Shown here: piece after piece, positions 1-5,985 of the stretch
Layout of the letters: each line of letters begins with the position of its first letter
Position numbering within the stretch: position 1 is the stretch's first letter
NCBI GenBank assembly: GCA_963578885.1
Contig: CAUZEQ010000303.1
Location: 1-5,987 of the forward strand
DNA: 5,987 bases
From: UBA8437 sp963578885
GTDB lineage: Bacteria > Planctomycetota > Planctomycetia > Planctomycetales > Planctomycetaceae
Direction of reading: 5' to 3'
The notes under the pieces: model-generated
The model's database searches: none
What the model saw: the letters and a program-made list of their open reading frames with translations, nothing else
Told to the model about the DNA's origin: nothing
Position numbers and translations under genes: made by a program

Positions 1-644
1 GGCGTCACGGCCTGGGTGGTCGACTGGGACTGTCCGGCGGCCTTCTCGGCATCCGGAGCCTCCTTCGCGGCACCCGGAGCACCCTTCTTGCCACCCCGAC
101 CGCCCTTCCTGCTACCTCGACCGCCCTTCTTGCCACCTCGACGCCCCTTCTTGTCACCCGGGCCGCCCTTCTTGGCACCACCGGGCATCCCCGGCATGCC
201 ACCACCGGGCATCCCCTGCATTCCACCGCCGGGCATCCCACCACCGGGCATACCCGGCATCCGGCTGTCGCCACCCTGGGCAACCTGGTCGCCTCCGCCG
301 ATCCATCCCATCTGGCGGGCACCGAAGAAGCCACCGACTCCGACAACCGCCAGGCCCACGACGGCGCCAACGATGATCCAGAGCTTCTTGCCGGACTTTT
401 TCGGCGCTGCGGCCTGCGACTTGGCAGAACTCGCCGGTGCTTCATCGAGATCCCCGAAGTCGTCCCCCTCGTCGAACTCGTCAAAATCATCGAAATCGTC
501 GAGGACTTCGTCCTCGTCGGGAATCGTGATCACGAACGGCTGTTTGCACTTCGGACACGGCACCTTCCGTCCCGCCGCATCCCGGTTCTTCAGCTTCAAC
601 GTGGCCTGGCATTCCGGGCAATGAACTTCGATCGGAGCCGGCAT
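1..644 (-). CDS. Zinc-ribbon, single-membrane-helix protein with MPGG/KKGG repeats (partial)
   Basis: This gene runs off the window edge; 214 complete codons are visible and no stop is reached. The N-terminus is a zinc ribbon with C9-P-E-C12 and C30-P-K-C33, of the MJ0042/CPxC-finger kind. A strongly acidic Asp/Glu/Phe linker follows (about 43-68), then a Lys-rich patch, a membrane helix (about 88-109), Met-Pro-Gly-Gly repeats (129-156) and a Lys/Gly/Arg-rich block (157-188), then an Ala/Gln/Thr-rich stretch. No cleavable signal peptide is apparent, so the zinc ribbon should be cytoplasmic and the repeat region outside or periplasmic; that topology is inferred. Its partner and role are not known to me. 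It lies 149 bases after the ATPase with its own strong ribosome binding site (AGGAGAGG, 656-649), which fixes ATG 644. It may belong to the same locus or be an independent gene. The protein may have a C-terminal domain beyond the edge. Confidence 0.85.
   Translation of the reverse strand, partial: MPAPIEVHCPECQATLKLKNRDAAGRKVPCPKCKQPFVITIPDEDEVLDDFDDFDEFDEGDDFGDLDEAPASSAKSQAAAPKKSGKKLWIIVGAVVGLAVVGVGGFFGARQMGWIGGGDQVAQGGDSRMPGMPGGGMPGGGMQGMPGGGMPGMPGGAKKGGPGDKKGRRGGKKGGRGSRKGGRGGKKGAPGAAKEAPDAEKAAGQSQSTTQAVT
81..260 (-). repeat. In-frame low-complexity coding repeats (MPGG then KKGG units)
   Basis: Within the zinc-ribbon gene, 260-177 encodes about six Met-Pro-Gly units, most as MPGG or MPGGG, and 176-81 encodes about five KKG-type units (one degenerate, S-R-K-G) interspersed with Gly and Arg. 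On the plus strand this shows as repeated CCGGGCATCCC-like and GCCCTTCTTG-like words. Synonymous differences between copies indicate an old, protein-level repeat. Such tracts can vary in copy number between strains. Confidence 0.75.
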
Positions 645-648
645 CGGA

Positions 649-656
649 CCTCTCCT
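649..656 (-). promoter_or_regulatory. Ribosome binding site of the zinc-ribbon gene
   Basis: AGGAGAGG on the minus strand, 4 bases before ATG 644. This is the best Shine-Dalgarno match in the window and fixes the start of the partial gene. Confidence 0.7.
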
Positions 657-742
657 GCAGAGCGGGTGTCGGGCAGCGGCCTCGGATCACCTCGCGACAG
701 ACCGGCACGTCGGCGCAGCCACGCAACAGAGGTGAAGCCTTG

Positions 743-771
743 ATCGTAACCGCCTCACAGCGGGGTCACAA
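743..771 (-). promoter_or_regulatory. Possible sigma70-type promoter for the zinc-ribbon gene
   Basis: On the minus strand TTGTGA (771-766) and TACGAT (748-743) are separated by 17 bases, each matching four of six consensus positions. Transcription would start near 735 and give a leader of about 90 bases before ATG 644. The match is modest and promoter consensus in this kind of organism is poorly known, so this is a candidate only. Confidence 0.25.
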
Positions 772-793
772 GAAGCGTTTGAGCACGACCCGT

Positions 794-3700
794 CTAGGCC
801 GTCGCACCCGCTCTCAGGCGACCGGTGATCTCGGTCAACCACTCCTCCGGCGGCGGCGCAAACGGCCGGAATTTCTCCAGCGTTCCCTGCTCACTCAGGA
901 ACAACAGGGCCCGGTGATCACCCAGGCGGCTGGCGGTCGCCGAATCGATCAGGTTGCTCGAATCCGACGCGTTCATCTGGAACGCCACGCGGATCTCGAA
1001 CTCGCGGAGCGTCTGAGAATTGAGCCAGCGGTTCAGGTTGTTGTAGGTATCGCACCAGCAAAGCGTGTGAATTCCCAGCGCGGGTCCATCGCGGAGTATC
1101 GAGACCAGTTGCTGGCTGGCGCTGACGGTCTTCTCGGCATCGAGTCCTCCGAAGCTCGAACCGAACCCGAATTCATCCTCGCCGGGCCGGAGATCGCGGA
1201 AGCGGCCCAGGTGGTGGATGACCAGGTAAACCGGTGCGGCCGTATCATCATCCTCGCGATCCCGCCGCGCGACTTCCTCGGCCACTCCGGCCAACGTCTC
1301 GGCGACCTTCCGCGGCCTGACCACCTCGACTTGGTGAGGCAACAGTTCGGCCAACCGTTGCCACTGCTCGCCACCGGGTTCATCGGCCGCACTGCCGTCG
1401 CAGACGACGAATCGGCATCCGGCGTCGGGGGGATGCTGGGCGGCCAGCGAGAGCGTGATCGCCTCGAGCACCCCCAGCGCCTGTTCGGGCTGTTGACCGA
1501 CGACGACGAGGTTGGTGCCGCTTTGCCGGCGAAACCGCACGGCCGGAGCTGACTTGATCTGAACCGCCTCGCCCATCCACGCCAACGGCGAGGCCACCGA
1601 TTTCTCCAGGGGAACAGCCGCCAGGCACTCGGCCAACGGACGACTCGACGTCACGTCGGCCGACACGTTGCCCTCGAAGACCAGCATCTCGCCGCTGGCG
1701 TGGCCCTCGGCGTCGGCCTTCTCTCGCAACGCCCCCAGCCGTTGCTCGCGAGTCTCGTCACCCAGCCACGCGATCTGGAACGGGTGGTTGCCCTCCAGCA
1801 GCCCGTTGGCATCGTTGTAGATCGCCTCACCCGGCCGGGTCAGCAGGCGTGCCGCGGTGTTCTCTTCGCTGAGAATCAGGTGCGCATCCGATTCGCTGCA
1901 CTGCAGTGCCACTCGAACGGCCACCTGCCCCAGCGTGCTGCGGGCCAGCGAGTAGGCTCCGCCGAGCGTCTGCGAGCCGAGCAGCACGTGGATGCCGAAG
2001 GCCCGGCCCTGGCGGACCAGGCGGTCCAGCAGCAAAGACGCCTGCTGGTGAACCCGGTCGTCCTCGACGAAGAACTCCTGGAATTCGTCGATGATCAACA
2101 GCACCCGCGGCAGGGCTTCTTCGGGCATCGCATCGCGGAACCCGGCCACATCCTGCACCTGGTGCTTGCGGAACAGGTCGCCACGCTCGGCCAACATCGC
2201 GTCGAGTCGCTCGAGCACGCTCAGGCCAAACTCCCGATCGCTCTCGATCGCGACCACCCGTGCGTGGGGCAACCGGTTGGTGACGTAGGTCTTGAACTCG
2301 ACCCCCTTCTTGAAGTCGATCAGGTAGAACTCGACCTGGTCGGGAGCGTAGTACAGCGAGACATTGGTGATCAGCGTGTGCAGGAAACTCGACTTGCCCG
2401 ACCCGGTCTTGCCGGCAATCAGGACGTGTTGAGACGTCCCGCTGCCCAGATGCAGGTCCTGCAGCTTGGTGGCCCCGGCCCGGCCCAGCGGCACATCGAG
2501 ACTGCGGCGGCTGTCCCGCCCCCAGTACTCCTCCGGGGCGGGAGCGATCCGATCGAACGACACCTCGACTCGACGCGTATCGCGAGCCTGCTCGCCCACG
2601 GCTCGGACAATCTCGACGAACTCGGACGGCTCCGGCGGCGGCTCGATCGCCAACGGCAGCCAGCCCAGTTGCGGGTCCTGCCACGCGAACCGGTCGCCGG
2701 TCCAGGCCAGGCAGTTGGCGTGCTGGCGGAGATCTTCGAGGTCGAAGTTGTGAGGCAGTTGCTGACGGCTGTCGACACTGACCAGGGTGTAGACCCCACA
2801 ACGGGCTCCGCTGGAGGCGATGCTGACCAGCCGGCGGACGGCGGTCTCGCTGAAGTTGACCGGAAAATTGGCCACCACCAGCACCTGGTACGGCTCGGCC
2901 ACCTCGCCGGCGTACTCGTTGTACTCCTCGATCGTTTCGAACTGGTTCCGCAGGTAGGTCTGGAAGATGTTCTCCATGTGCTCGGTGAGGTTGGCCAACT
3001 GGCGGTCGATGTGAGCCGACTCGGTCCAGATCCGCCCCGAGACAAGCAGTTCGTCGAAGTCGGCCAGGTGCATGAAGGCCGAGAAGTTGTCACCCAGCCC
3101 GACCGGGTCGATAATCGTCAGCCGCAGCTTGCCCGGCGGCAACCCCGTCAGCAGCCTCAGCATCGACGTCTGCAGGGCTCTCACGGCCGTGTCGCGCCCC
3201 TCGCGGTCGGCCTCCAGCAGCAGGCTGGCACGCTCGGGGAACGGCAGAATCGCCGGCATCGGCATGCTGGTTCGAACCGGCTGAAGCTGTTCGTTGGCCG
3301 GGATCCCGCCAGGGACTTTTGAGAGATCGACGTCGAAGGTGCCCAGCCGCACGGCCGGCGGCACCCGATCGGGAGGTCGGTAGCCACCGTTGGCCAGGTC
3401 CAACCACGCCGGAAACAACTCCTCACAGCGGGCGACCATGTCCCGGGTCGCGGTGTCGAAAATCCCGCAGGCGGTCTCCCAGTTCTCCTTCAATCCGGAA
3501 AATGCCCTCTGGAAACGCTCGCGTTCGCTTGCCGTCCGTTGGGTGTGTTCCTGGTCCAACTGCTCACGTTCGACCCGATAGTCCCTCTCGATGTCCTCGA
3601 GCCGCTCGGACCGCTCGGTCTCACAATCGACCTCCTGCTGCTGCCGCCGATTCTTCAAGTTCTTGATCGTCTCGGGGAACCGTCGGTGCACCTCGTCCAG

Positions 3701-4819
3701 TTCCGCCTTGTGCCGATTCAAGATCTCCGCGGCACGGCCCGACTGGATCTCCTCGATCCGTCCGATCGCGTTCTCGCGCTCCTCGACGATCACGTGGTAC
3801 CAGTCGGTGAACTCGTCCTTCCGGCGGCCGAATTCCTGTTGCGACGCCTGCAGCCAGTGCTGTCGAGCACGGCGGGCATCGGCGGTGTGCTCTCCCAGCC
3901 TCTCCCACAACCGCCGGCAACCGATTCGGGCGACCAGCAACACCAGTCCCAGGAGCATCATCGAGGCCACCAGCGAGGCCCCCACCGACATGCCGACTGC
4001 GGGGCCGAGGCTGTTGGCATCCCGGACCAGTTTCAGCTTCGCGGGCACGTCCAGGACGATCAGCGGCACGGCGATCAGCGCGGTCAAAAGGCCCCACGCC
4101 ACCAGCGGACGAATTCCGCTGAACAACCGGGGCAGCCACAGACGACCGATCGCATCGATGTCGTGGTTGGCCCTGTCGACGCACTCGACAAAATGCTCGA
4201 GGCAATCATCGGTGTCCGAGGGAGGACGGCTGCCCTGGCTGGCGGACGGGGCCTGTGGCTGTCGCCAGCCAGCCAACTGGCCGGCCACCGCTTCGACCCG
4301 ACCGGCCAGGACCTCCCAGTCGGCCAACCGCCGCACGCGGCTGACCTTCAAGCTCGCCTTGTAGGTCTCGAACTTGTGCTTGGGACTGTCGTCGGCGGTG
4401 TCGTCGAGCACGGCCTGGACCATCCAGTGGGCCTCGTCCCGTTCCTGCTCGATCCGCTCCTGGTCGCCGACCGACTTCTGCTGAAGTTCCGCCACCCGGT
4501 CGTCGTACTCGATCTGGGTTGCCGAGATCTCGGCGTCGATCTGCGAGAGAGTCTCGTCGCGGACCAGGTCGTACTGGCGGATGATCGTGGCCCGGGCCTC
4601 ATCGCGTTTCTGCTCGAGTGCCCGACAGGCATCCCCGTAGCCCCGATCCTCGGCCTCGCTCCGTCCCGCCTGGTCACCGGCCAGGGTCTCCTCGGCGTGC
4701 ACCCGATCGGCCACCGCCTGCAACAGTCCCTGCACCAACTCGCGCTGCCGCGAGTGATCAAGCCGTTCGGAGAATCCGTCGGCATCGCCGTTGTCGGTGG
4801 GTGCAGTCGAATCTGTCAT
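794..4819 (-). CDS. Membrane-anchored FtsK/SpoIIIE-type ATPase, EccC/EssC-like, three modules with coiled coils
   Basis: This 1341-residue protein is the probable motor of the locus. In order: charged N-terminal coiled coil (about 20-135); two membrane helices (about 239-257 and 275-297) joined by a short loop, leaving both ends cytoplasmic if this topology holds; a second long coiled coil (about 305-445, rich in Glu/Arg/Gln); then three FtsK/SpoIIIE-like modules. Module 2 is canonical: Walker A GKTGSGKS (803-810), beta-strand LIDFKKG (833-839), Walker B LLIIDEF (907-913, D911/E912), and GRAFGIHVLLGSQ (938-950), close to the EccC/EssC consensus. Modules 1 (about 525-700) and 3 (about 1095-1335) keep the fold landmarks D571/D1141 and SGARCGVYTL (670-679)/DGPALGIHTL (1244-1253) but lack GKS/GKT and the DE pair. 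In type VII secretion such ATPases bind WXG100 substrates and drive export, and two WXG-like genes lie just upstream. No FHA domain is seen. ATG 4819 is the only start possible: an in-frame TAG lies at 4840-4838 with no start codon between. The ribosome binding site is weak, suggesting coupling to the gene before it. Confidence 0.9.
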   Translation of the reverse strand: MTDSTAPTDNGDADGFSERLDHSRQRELVQGLLQAVADRVHAEETLAGDQAGRSEAEDRGYGDACRALEQKRDEARATIIRQYDLVRDETLSQIDAEISATQIEYDDRVAELQQKSVGDQERIEQERDEAHWMVQAVLDDTADDSPKHKFETYKASLKVSRVRRLADWEVLAGRVEAVAGQLAGWRQPQAPSASQGSRPPSDTDDCLEHFVECVDRANHDIDAIGRLWLPRLFSGIRPLVAWGLLTALIAVPLIVLDVPAKLKLVRDANSLGPAVGMSVGASLVASMMLLGLVLLVARIGCRRLWERLGEHTADARRARQHWLQASQQEFGRRKDEFTDWYHVIVEERENAIGRIEEIQSGRAAEILNRHKAELDEVHRRFPETIKNLKNRRQQQEVDCETERSERLEDIERDYRVEREQLDQEHTQRTASERERFQRAFSGLKENWETACGIFDTATRDMVARCEELFPAWLDLANGGYRPPDRVPPAVRLGTFDVDLSKVPGGIPANEQLQPVRTSMPMPAILPFPERASLLLEADREGRDTAVRALQTSMLRLLTGLPPGKLRLTIIDPVGLGDNFSAFMHLADFDELLVSGRIWTESAHIDRQLANLTEHMENIFQTYLRNQFETIEEYNEYAGEVAEPYQVLVVANFPVNFSETAVRRLVSIASSGARCGVYTLVSVDSRQQLPHNFDLEDLRQHANCLAWTGDRFAWQDPQLGWLPLAIEPPPEPSEFVEIVRAVGEQARDTRRVEVSFDRIAPAPEEYWGRDSRRSLDVPLGRAGATKLQDLHLGSGTSQHVLIAGKTGSGKSSFLHTLITNVSLYYAPDQVEFYLIDFKKGVEFKTYVTNRLPHARVVAIESDREFGLSVLERLDAMLAERGDLFRKHQVQDVAGFRDAMPEEALPRVLLIIDEFQEFFVEDDRVHQQASLLLDRLVRQGRAFGIHVLLGSQTLGGAYSLARSTLGQVAVRVALQCSESDAHLILSEENTAARLLTRPGEAIYNDANGLLEGNHPFQIAWLGDETREQRLGALREKADAEGHASGEMLVFEGNVSADVTSSRPLAECLAAVPLEKSVASPLAWMGEAVQIKSAPAVRFRRQSGTNLVVVGQQPEQALGVLEAITLSLAAQHPPDAGCRFVVCDGSAADEPGGEQWQRLAELLPHQVEVVRPRKVAETLAGVAEEVARRDREDDDTAAPVYLVIHHLGRFRDLRPGEDEFGFGSSFGGLDAEKTVSASQQLVSILRDGPALGIHTLCWCDTYNNLNRWLNSQTLREFEIRVAFQMNASDSSNLIDSATASRLGDHRALLFLSEQGTLEKFRPFAPPPEEWLTEITGRLRAGATA

Positions 4820-4837
4820 CGGGTCTCGTGGGACACA

Positions 4838-5071
4838 CTAACGGTCCTCGTCCAGGCACTCGCGTTCGGCACGCCCCAGCACCTCGGCCAGGCGGCTGAC
4901 CGCGTCGAGCGTCATGCGGATGGTCGGAGTGATCGGTGCGAGGTGTTCGGCTTCAAAATGGCGGCGGGACTCGTCGTTCCACGACAGCTGGGTCCGTTGC
5001 CAGGCAACTTCGAGTTGTTCCAGCGCATCGGACAGCCGGGCCGCCCCGGTGTGCAGGTCGACGATCTTCAT
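4838..5071 (-). CDS. Second small WXG-like protein (WxD variant, 77 residues)
   Basis: This 77-residue helical protein has the turn W31-N32-D33 followed by F39, the same W-x-D-x5-F spacing as the 90-residue WXG-like protein at 5974-5702 (W43, D45, F51). Outside that motif the two are clearly different, so this is not a recent duplicate. The likely layout is helix 1 (about 8-30), turn, helix 2 (about 34-43), a break at L-A-P46-I-T-P, then a C-terminal helix (about 50-72). There is no signal peptide, membrane segment or YxxxD/E tail. A natural reading is that it pairs with the 90-residue protein, as EsxA/EsxB-type heterodimers do, or acts as a small partner of the ATPase. Its ATG overlaps the preceding TGA by four bases (ATGA), and a very G-rich ribosome binding site lies at 5089-5076. 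Its TAG stop is 18 bases before the ATPase start and in the same reading frame. It is shorter than the usual WXG100 length of about 100, so membership is less certain. Confidence 0.7.
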   Translation of the reverse strand: MKIVDLHTGAARLSDALEQLEVAWQRTQLSWNDESRRHFEAEHLAPITPTIRMTLDAVSRLAEVLGRAERECLDEDR

Positions 5072-5613
5072 TCGGCCCCCCCCTCTCCCGGGGCCGCATC
5101 ATCGGAGATCACCGGCGGGGGCGGTTCGGGGGCCGAAACTGCCACGTACTCCTCCAGCGAAATGAGTATGCGGTCCAGCAAACCGGTCATCCGCGGCACG
5201 TCGCGCTGCAGCAGGTGGTCGAGTTGTCCACAGCGGCCGCGGAACTGGTTGGCCTCCTCCTCGACCACGCGCTGACAGCGGCTGACAACCTCCAGCTTGT
5301 GCTGCGAATATTCCAGCCGTGCCTTGGCACGTGCCAGGGCCTGTTTCTCCTCGATACACGACGGCCGGTGGTCTCCCACGGTCTTCATCTGGCACCGCTG
5401 CAGGCTCTGCCGCGCCTCGGCCATCCGGTCGTAGCCCCTGCGGACCTGCTGCTGCCAGTAGGCGGGCCGATCGTGCTCGAGCCAGTCGATCATCCGGTGG
5501 AGCTGGGCGTTGAGCGAGTCGAGGCAGTCGGTGGCCTGTTCGCCGAACCGCTGCAGGCTGCCGCGGAAATCGCGGACGGCTTCGACCGAGTGCACGTTGG
5601 CCGGAGCGTTCAT
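5068..5613 (-). CDS. Uncharacterised helical/coiled-coil protein in a T7SS-like operon
   Basis: I do not recognise a named family. The 181-residue protein looks almost wholly helical to about residue 157 and ends in a proline/acidic tail (about 160-181). The first 60 residues resemble a helical hairpin with W44 near its turn, in the stretch W44-L-E-H-D-R-P-A-Y-W53. A Lys/Arg/Glu/Ala-rich coiled-coil follows (about 87-125). There are five cysteines (30, 74, 86, 113, 128), notable for a protein with no signal peptide or membrane segment and so probably cytoplasmic. It lies 88 bases after the first WXG-like gene, and its TGA overlaps the ATG of the second one, so translation of the two is probably coupled. 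It could be a chaperone, an adaptor to the ATPase, or a long WXG-superfamily member; the sequence does not decide. ATG 5613 is chosen because a strong purine-rich site precedes it. The open frame reaches 5778, but that extension overlaps the upstream gene and lacks a comparable site. Confidence 0.8.
   Translation of the reverse strand: MNAPANVHSVEAVRDFRGSLQRFGEQATDCLDSLNAQLHRMIDWLEHDRPAYWQQQVRRGYDRMAEARQSLQRCQMKTVGDHRPSCIEEKQALARAKARLEYSQHKLEVVSRCQRVVEEEANQFRGRCGQLDHLLQRDVPRMTGLLDRILISLEEYVAVSAPEPPPPVISDDAAPGEGGAE
5076..5089 (-). promoter_or_regulatory. G-rich ribosome binding site before the 77-residue WXG-like gene
   Basis: The minus strand reads GGGAGAGGG running into a block of G residues just before ATG 5071. 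It lies inside the 3' end of the 181-residue gene, which fits translational coupling through the ATGA overlap. Confidence 0.5.
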
Positions 5614-5618
5614 CTGAG

Positions 5619-5629
5619 CCTCTCTCCCC
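5619..5629 (-). promoter_or_regulatory. Ribosome binding site for the 181-residue coiled-coil gene
   Basis: GGGGAGAGAGG on the minus strand, ending 5 bases before ATG 5613. It supports this internal start over the longer open frame that runs back into the WXG-like gene. Confidence 0.65.
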
Positions 5630-5701
5630 GGTTCGTCTTGCTGATCATCCGGCCCACCGCACCTGGCCCGCAACGCCGCGACTGAACGAGATCCCGGCCT
5701 C

Positions 5702-5974
5702 TCACCGCTGCTGCAGATACTCCTCGAGCCGGGCCGCCTTGCGGACCAGGAACGGGATGTACGCGTCGTTGACCTCAACCAGGCGGTTGATCCCCTTGAG
5801 TTGTTCGGTGAACTGCTCGACGAACTTCTTGTTCTCCTGGTCCCGCCACGTCACGCTCAGCGACTCCAGTTGGCCGGCCATCGCGTTGGTGCGGTCGACC
5901 AGGTCAGTATTGAACTGCCTCAGCAGGCTGGCGAAACGTTTCAGTTCCTCGGGATCAGCGATCGCCTGTGGCAT
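5702..5974 (-). CDS. WXG100-like small helical protein (WxD variant)
   Basis: This 90-residue protein has the size and layout of the WXG100 (ESAT-6-like) family: a helix (about residues 8-40), a tight turn carrying Trp, and a second helix (about 47-88). The turn reads W43-R44-D45, so Asp replaces the usual Gly of WxG, and F51 follows five residues later (W-x-D-x5-F). There are no cysteines, signal peptide or membrane segment. WXG100 proteins are small dimeric substrates or structural partners of type VII secretion, exported by an EccC/EssC ATPase; a matching ATPase lies three genes downstream. The C-terminus lacks the YxxxD/E export motif known from mycobacterial ESX substrates. I chose ATG at 5974 because a GGAG (5985-5982) lies 7 bases upstream; a GTG at 5977 would add one residue but sits only 4 bases from it. 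Only 13 bases upstream are visible, so the operon may begin outside the window. Fold assignment is by pattern only. Confidence 0.75.
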   Translation of the reverse strand: MPQAIADPEELKRFASLLRQFNTDLVDRTNAMAGQLESLSVTWRDQENKKFVEQFTEQLKGINRLVEVNDAYIPFLVRKAARLEEYLQQR

Positions 5975-5981
5975 CACAACA

Positions 5982-5985
5982 CTCC
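5982..5985 (-). promoter_or_regulatory. Ribosome binding site deciding the WXG100-like gene start
   Basis: GGAG on the minus strand, 7 bases before ATG 5974 and 4 bases before the alternative GTG at 5977. The spacing favours the ATG. Confidence 0.5.

Larger units (their letters stand above)
645..793 (-). other. Intergenic gap between ATPase and zinc-ribbon genes
   Basis: This is the longest non-coding stretch in the window. It holds the ribosome binding site at 656-649 and a possible promoter at 771-743. A short inverted repeat (CCGC/GCGG with a 6-base loop, near 751-764) is too small and lacks a T tract, so I do not call a terminator. No RNA gene was recognised. Confidence 0.6.

Noticed and set aside
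81..260. Repeated plus-strand words as a CRISPR array or tandem non-coding repeat
   Set aside because: The repeats are short, in frame and encode MPGG and KKG units with synonymous differences; there are no unique spacers.
16..624. Plus-strand proline-rich open frame (202 codons) opposite the zinc-ribbon gene
   Set aside because: The PP and FLPP repeats are the antisense reading of the KKGG and MPGG repeats. The minus strand has a zinc ribbon, a membrane helix and an excellent ribosome binding site.
487..726. Short minus-strand open frame across the start of the zinc-ribbon gene
   Set aside because: It is out of frame with the zinc-ribbon gene, needs a TTG start without a good site, and its product has no recognisable features.
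751..764. Small inverted repeat CCGC/GCGG as a terminator after the ATPase
   Set aside because: The stem has four base pairs and is not followed by a T run; it also lies inside the spacer of the candidate promoter.
1700..3322. Long plus-strand open frame (540 codons) opposite the ATPase, and similar ones at 3539-5275, 740-1552 and 4936-5685
   Set aside because: These are antisense shadows typical of high-GC genes. Their translations are rich in Arg, Gln, Leu, Asp and His without domain motifs, while the minus strand carries clear ATPase motifs throughout.
794..4819. ATPase as the chromosome-segregation protein FtsK or SpoIIIE
   Set aside because: It lacks the four-helix N-terminal membrane domain, the Pro/Gln linker and the gamma winged-helix DNA-reading domain, and has three ATPase-like modules and WXG-like neighbours instead.
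5614..5778. N-terminal extension of the 181-residue protein to 5778
   Set aside because: It overlaps the WXG-like gene, has Arg/Ser-rich out-of-frame composition and lacks the ribosome binding site found before ATG 5613.
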